A stretch of 8,956 nt of DNA from assembly GCA_027489295.1 (NCBI GenBank), contig JAIYAA010000242.1:1-8956 (forward strand), given 5' to 3'. Position numbers and translations under genes: made by a program. This DNA is from Sphingomonadales bacterium. Lineage in GTDB: Bacteria; Pseudomonadota; Alphaproteobacteria; Sphingomonadales; Sphingomonadaceae. This document shows, in pieces, positions 5,994 through 8,956 of this stretch. Below the pieces are notes generated by a model. It saw nothing but the letters and a program-made list of their open reading frames with translations. It was not told where the DNA came from and did no database searches. The stretch's first letter is position 1. The number at the start of each line of letters is the position of its first letter.

Positions 5994-8956
5994 ATGTCCC
6001 ATCGTTCCGCATTGCATGCCCTCGCCTTCCGTCGTGGCGCCTCGGGCTTCGCGCTTGCCATCGCCATCGCAGCGACCACCCCGGCTTTAGCCCAGACCAG
6101 CAGCCCCCCCGCGCAGGACCAGACCGCGCCGCCCGAAGAGGCCGAAATCGTCGTTCGCGGCTTCCGCGCCTCGCTCGACAGCGCGCTCAGCCTGAAGCGC
6201 AACGAGACCGCCGCGGTCGATTCGATCGTCGCGGAGGACATCGGCAAGTTCCCGGACAGCAACCTCGCCGAATCGATGCAGCGCGTGCCCGGCGTGGCGC
6301 TGTCGCGCGGCGATGGCGGCGAGGGGCGCAACATCTCGGTGCGCGGCCTCGGCGCCGCCTTCACCCGCGTGCGGATCAACGGGATGGAGGGCAGTTCGCA
6401 GACCGGCTCGTCCGACATTTACGGCGCCGGCAATTCGGGCCGCAGCTTCGACTTCAACGTCTTCCCCACCGAAATCTTCTCGGCGCTGGCGGTGCGCAAG
6501 ACGACCTCGGCCGATGTCGAGGAAGGCTCGCTCGGCGCGACGGTGGACCTGAGCGCCCCCAAGCCGCTCGACCTCAAGAAGGACTTCACCCTCACCGCCA
6601 CGCTGCGCGGCGTATATAACGAGATCAGCAAGAAGGCCGACCCGCGCGGATCGCTGCTGGTGGCCAAGAAGTTCGCCGACGGCCGCTTCGGCGTGCTGGC
6701 GAGCTTCGCCTATCAGAAGCGCCACATCCGCGAAGTCGGCTATTCGGCGGTCGACATCCTCTCCGCCAACACCAACGGCTATGATCCGGACGGGAGCGGC
6801 CCGGCGCCGATCCAGCCCTTCTGCACGCCGATCGGCTATACGCCGACGAGCCCCAACGTCGCCTCCAAGGGGTCCACCGACACGCTGTGCAGCACCGGCA
6901 ATCCGCGCACCAGCACCACGGCCGCCTACAACACCATCGCCAATCTGCGCCGTGCCGATCTGCCCAACGTGCCGGGCAGCGGTGCCTTCCTGCCACGCCT
7001 GCCGCGCTATGTGAATTCGGAGCAGAATACCGAGCGCCTCGGCGGCACGCTCTCGCTCCAGTTCAAGCCCGACGATGACACCGATATCGGCGTCGACGCG
7101 ATCTATTCGCGCTTCGACGTGACGCGCCGCGACAACTATATCGCCGGCATCTCGTTCGGGCGCTCGATCACCAACAACGGCCAGCCGATGGTCTCGGTGC
7201 GCGACGCGCAGTTCAGTTCGAACGGCTCGCTGCTCTACGGCCTGTTCGACGGCGTCGACGTCCGCTCGGAAGGACTGGTCGACCACTGGACCTCGGACTT
7301 CCTCCAGGTCAACACGCACCTCAAGCATCGCTTCAACGACAAGTTGCAGGTCGAGATGCTGGTCGGCAAGAACCAGTCGGTCTGGTGGAATCCCAAGCGC
7401 TTCCAGACCTTCATGGACGCGATCGACACGCCCAATTTCTCGATCGACTTCCGCAACGGCCGCAGCACGCCACTGATCGGCTTCGGCTTCGACGTGGCGA
7501 ACCCGGCCAGCTTCACCTATGCGCCCGGCCGTTCGGACGGCACGGTGCTCGGCGGCTTCAGCTTCCAGGGCAAGCCGTCCAAGAACCAGACCGACAATTT
7601 CACCGGCGAGCTCAACCTCGACTATAGCCTGAACGAGGTGATCAAGCTGCGCGTCGGCGGGCAATATCGCAGCAGCGATTTCAACGCCTATACCTCACTG
7701 CCCTATACGTCGCAGACGATCGTGCAGGCGCTGCCGGCCGGCACCACGCTGGCCAGCATCACGCGCCAGATCAGCGGGCTCGACCAGCTGTTCGGCAGCG
7801 GCGCGCCCAAGAGCTGGGCGGCCATCGATGCCGACAAATGGGCGCAGGTGTTCAATTACGACGCGATCCAGTTCTGCAAGACCGAATGCGGCGCCACCGC
7901 TTCGCGCATCCGCGAATCGGTGAAGAGCGCCTATGCGATGGCGACGTTCGACACCGGCCTCGCGCTGCCGTTCAAGGTGCGCGGCGACGTCGGCGTGCGC
8001 TATGTGAAGACCGACATGCTGGCCGCCGGCTATCTCAGCGTCGCCGCGGCGGGCCAGACGCCCACCAATCTTCGCGGCCAATACGGCCAGGTGGTGCGCG
8101 CCTATGACGACTGGCTGCCCTCGGCCAATGTCGTGATCGAGCCGACCCGGAACGTCCTGCTCCGCCTCGCCGCCGCCAAGGTGATGTCGCGGCCCGAGCT
8201 CGGCCAGCTGGCGCCGACAAGCGGCATCACCGCGACGACGCGCACCGGCAACATCAACAACCCCTATCTCGACCCCATCCGCGCGGACACGTTCGATGCG
8301 GCGCTGGAATGGTATTTCCAGCCGGGATCGCTCCTCTCGGTCGCCTATTTCCACAAGAACATCAAAACCTACATCCAGCGGGTGACGAGCCAGATCCCGT
8401 TCAATCAGCTGGGTCTGCCGGTGGCGCTGCTCGACAACACCAATACCGCGCCGACCGAGATCTTCACCGTGGGCCAGCCGCTCAACACGCCGGGCGGCAA
8501 GCTGAACGGCGTCGAGGTCAACGCGCAGTTGCAGATGCGCTTCCTGCCGGGCTTCCTCAAGAACATCGGCGTGCTGGGCAACTACACCCATGTCACCTCG
8601 AAAATCCGCTACATCCTGGCGAGCGTGAACGGCGTGCCGACCGTCACTACCACGGCGGATCTGGTCGGCCTTTCCAAGAACACGGCGAGCGGCACGGTGT
8701 TCTACGAGGACAACAAGTTCAGCATCCGCGCGACGGCCAGCTACCGCGACCGCTATATCCGCGCGATCCCGGCTTCGCCAGGCAGCGACCTTCAGGGCAA
8801 TTCGCCGAACACCTTCGTCGACGCCTCCGCCTCCTACAACCTCAACGATCATATCAAGCTGATCGTCGAGGCGCAGAACCTCACCGACGAGCGCAACAAC
8901 CTCTACATCGACAGCGTCCGCCGCGACACGCTGTTCCAGACGCGGATCGGGCGCAC
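5994..8956 (+). CDS. TonB-dependent outer-membrane receptor (Xanthomonas/Caulobacter type), 3' end cut
   Basis: 987 codons are open to the right edge. Residues 1-33 are a Sec signal (cleavage at A-L-A before Q34). A short linker leads to a TonB-box-like E51-I-V-V-R-G. The plug follows at about 57-200, with V-D-S-I-V-A-E-D-I-G-K-F-P-D-S-N-L-A-E-S, Q-R-V-P-G-V, I-S-V-R-G-L-G and R-I-N-G-M; this wording is typical of the TonB-Xanth-Caul subfamily, which often imports plant-derived oligosaccharides. The 22-strand barrel occupies the rest. V-E-A-Q-N-L-T-D-E-R near the end and the final T-R-I-G-R place the cut about ten residues before the usual aromatic C-terminus. There is no STN signalling domain before the plug, so it should not signal through an anti-sigma factor. 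Cys277/Cys299 and Cys628/Cys632 are likely extracellular-loop disulfides. Its strong ribosome site and separate leader suggest its own transcription. Its ligand cannot be read from sequence; neighbours suggest arabinose-containing material. Confidence 0.93.
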   Translation, partial: MSHRSALHALAFRRGASGFALAIAIAATTPALAQTSSPPAQDQTAPPEEAEIVVRGFRASLDSALSLKRNETAAVDSIVAEDIGKFPDSNLAESMQRVPGVALSRGDGGEGRNISVRGLGAAFTRVRINGMEGSSQTGSSDIYGAGNSGRSFDFNVFPTEIFSALAVRKTTSADVEEGSLGATVDLSAPKPLDLKKDFTLTATLRGVYNEISKKADPRGSLLVAKKFADGRFGVLASFAYQKRHIREVGYSAVDILSANTNGYDPDGSGPAPIQPFCTPIGYTPTSPNVASKGSTDTLCSTGNPRTSTTAAYNTIANLRRADLPNVPGSGAFLPRLPRYVNSEQNTERLGGTLSLQFKPDDDTDIGVDAIYSRFDVTRRDNYIAGISFGRSITNNGQPMVSVRDAQFSSNGSLLYGLFDGVDVRSEGLVDHWTSDFLQVNTHLKHRFNDKLQVEMLVGKNQSVWWNPKRFQTFMDAIDTPNFSIDFRNGRSTPLIGFGFDVANPASFTYAPGRSDGTVLGGFSFQGKPSKNQTDNFTGELNLDYSLNEVIKLRVGGQYRSSDFNAYTSLPYTSQTIVQALPAGTTLASITRQISGLDQLFGSGAPKSWAAIDADKWAQVFNYDAIQFCKTECGATASRIRESVKSAYAMATFDTGLALPFKVRGDVGVRYVKTDMLAAGYLSVAAAGQTPTNLRGQYGQVVRAYDDWLPSANVVIEPTRNVLLRLAAAKVMSRPELGQLAPTSGITATTRTGNINNPYLDPIRADTFDAALEWYFQPGSLLSVAYFHKNIKTYIQRVTSQIPFNQLGLPVALLDNTNTAPTEIFTVGQPLNTPGGKLNGVEVNAQLQMRFLPGFLKNIGVLGNYTHVTSKIRYILASVNGVPTVTTTADLVGLSKNTASGTVFYEDNKFSIRATASYRDRYIRAIPASPGSDLQGNSPNTFVDASASYNLNDHIKLIVEAQNLTDERNNLYIDSVRRDTLFQTRIGR

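Noticed and set aside
6087..8852. Two antisense open frames opposite the TonB receptor (6087-7664 and 7695-8852)
   Set aside because: These are shadow frames with biased composition, while the plus strand carries a continuous 987-codon receptor with clear plug and barrel motifs.

Overview
The window is GC-rich DNA of alphaproteobacterial type, most likely from a sphingomonad (Sphingomonas or a close relative). The assignment rests on a TonB-dependent receptor of the Xanthomonas/Caulobacter type, a dipeptidyl-peptidase-IV-like S9 peptidase of the kind common in these bacteria, strong G/C bias at third codon positions, and export signals on every protein. No rRNA, tRNA, CRISPR array, insertion sequence or phage gene is visible.

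Layout. (1) At 1-485 on the minus strand is the 5' part of a gene for a Tat-exported glycoside hydrolase of the DUF1680 / GH127-GH146 group, whose characterised members are mostly beta-L-arabinofuranosidases. (2) At 486-640 is a divergent, locally AT-rich control region with two GTATA-type palindromes, each overlapping a plausible -10 box for one of the two directions. (3) At 641-3022 (+) is a secreted S9 family serine peptidase with a beta-propeller and a complete catalytic triad. (4) At 3031-5775 (+), 8 bp after the peptidase stop, is a 914-residue secreted protein that I place, with moderate confidence, in the uncharacterised DUF5695 family, which looks like a sugar-processing helical-barrel enzyme. 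(5) At 5776-5993 is an intergenic stretch with a very strong GC hairpin (probable terminator), a second hairpin, and an AT-rich promoter-like patch with an imperfect palindrome. (6) At 5994-8956 (+) is a TonB-dependent outer-membrane receptor, complete except for roughly its last ten residues.

How the genes may work together. All four products are predicted to be exported, and none is a cytoplasmic metabolic enzyme. A putative L-arabinosidase, a putative proline-type peptidase, a large putative glycosidase and an outer-membrane importer together resemble a sphingomonad polysaccharide- or glycoprotein-utilisation locus. Pairing a GH127-like enzyme with a DPP-IV-like peptidase suggests arabinosylated, hydroxyproline-rich plant glycoproteins (extensin or arabinogalactan-protein fragments) as a possible substrate. 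That is inference from gene content. The regulator, the inner-membrane transporter and the sugar catabolic genes, if present, lie outside the window.
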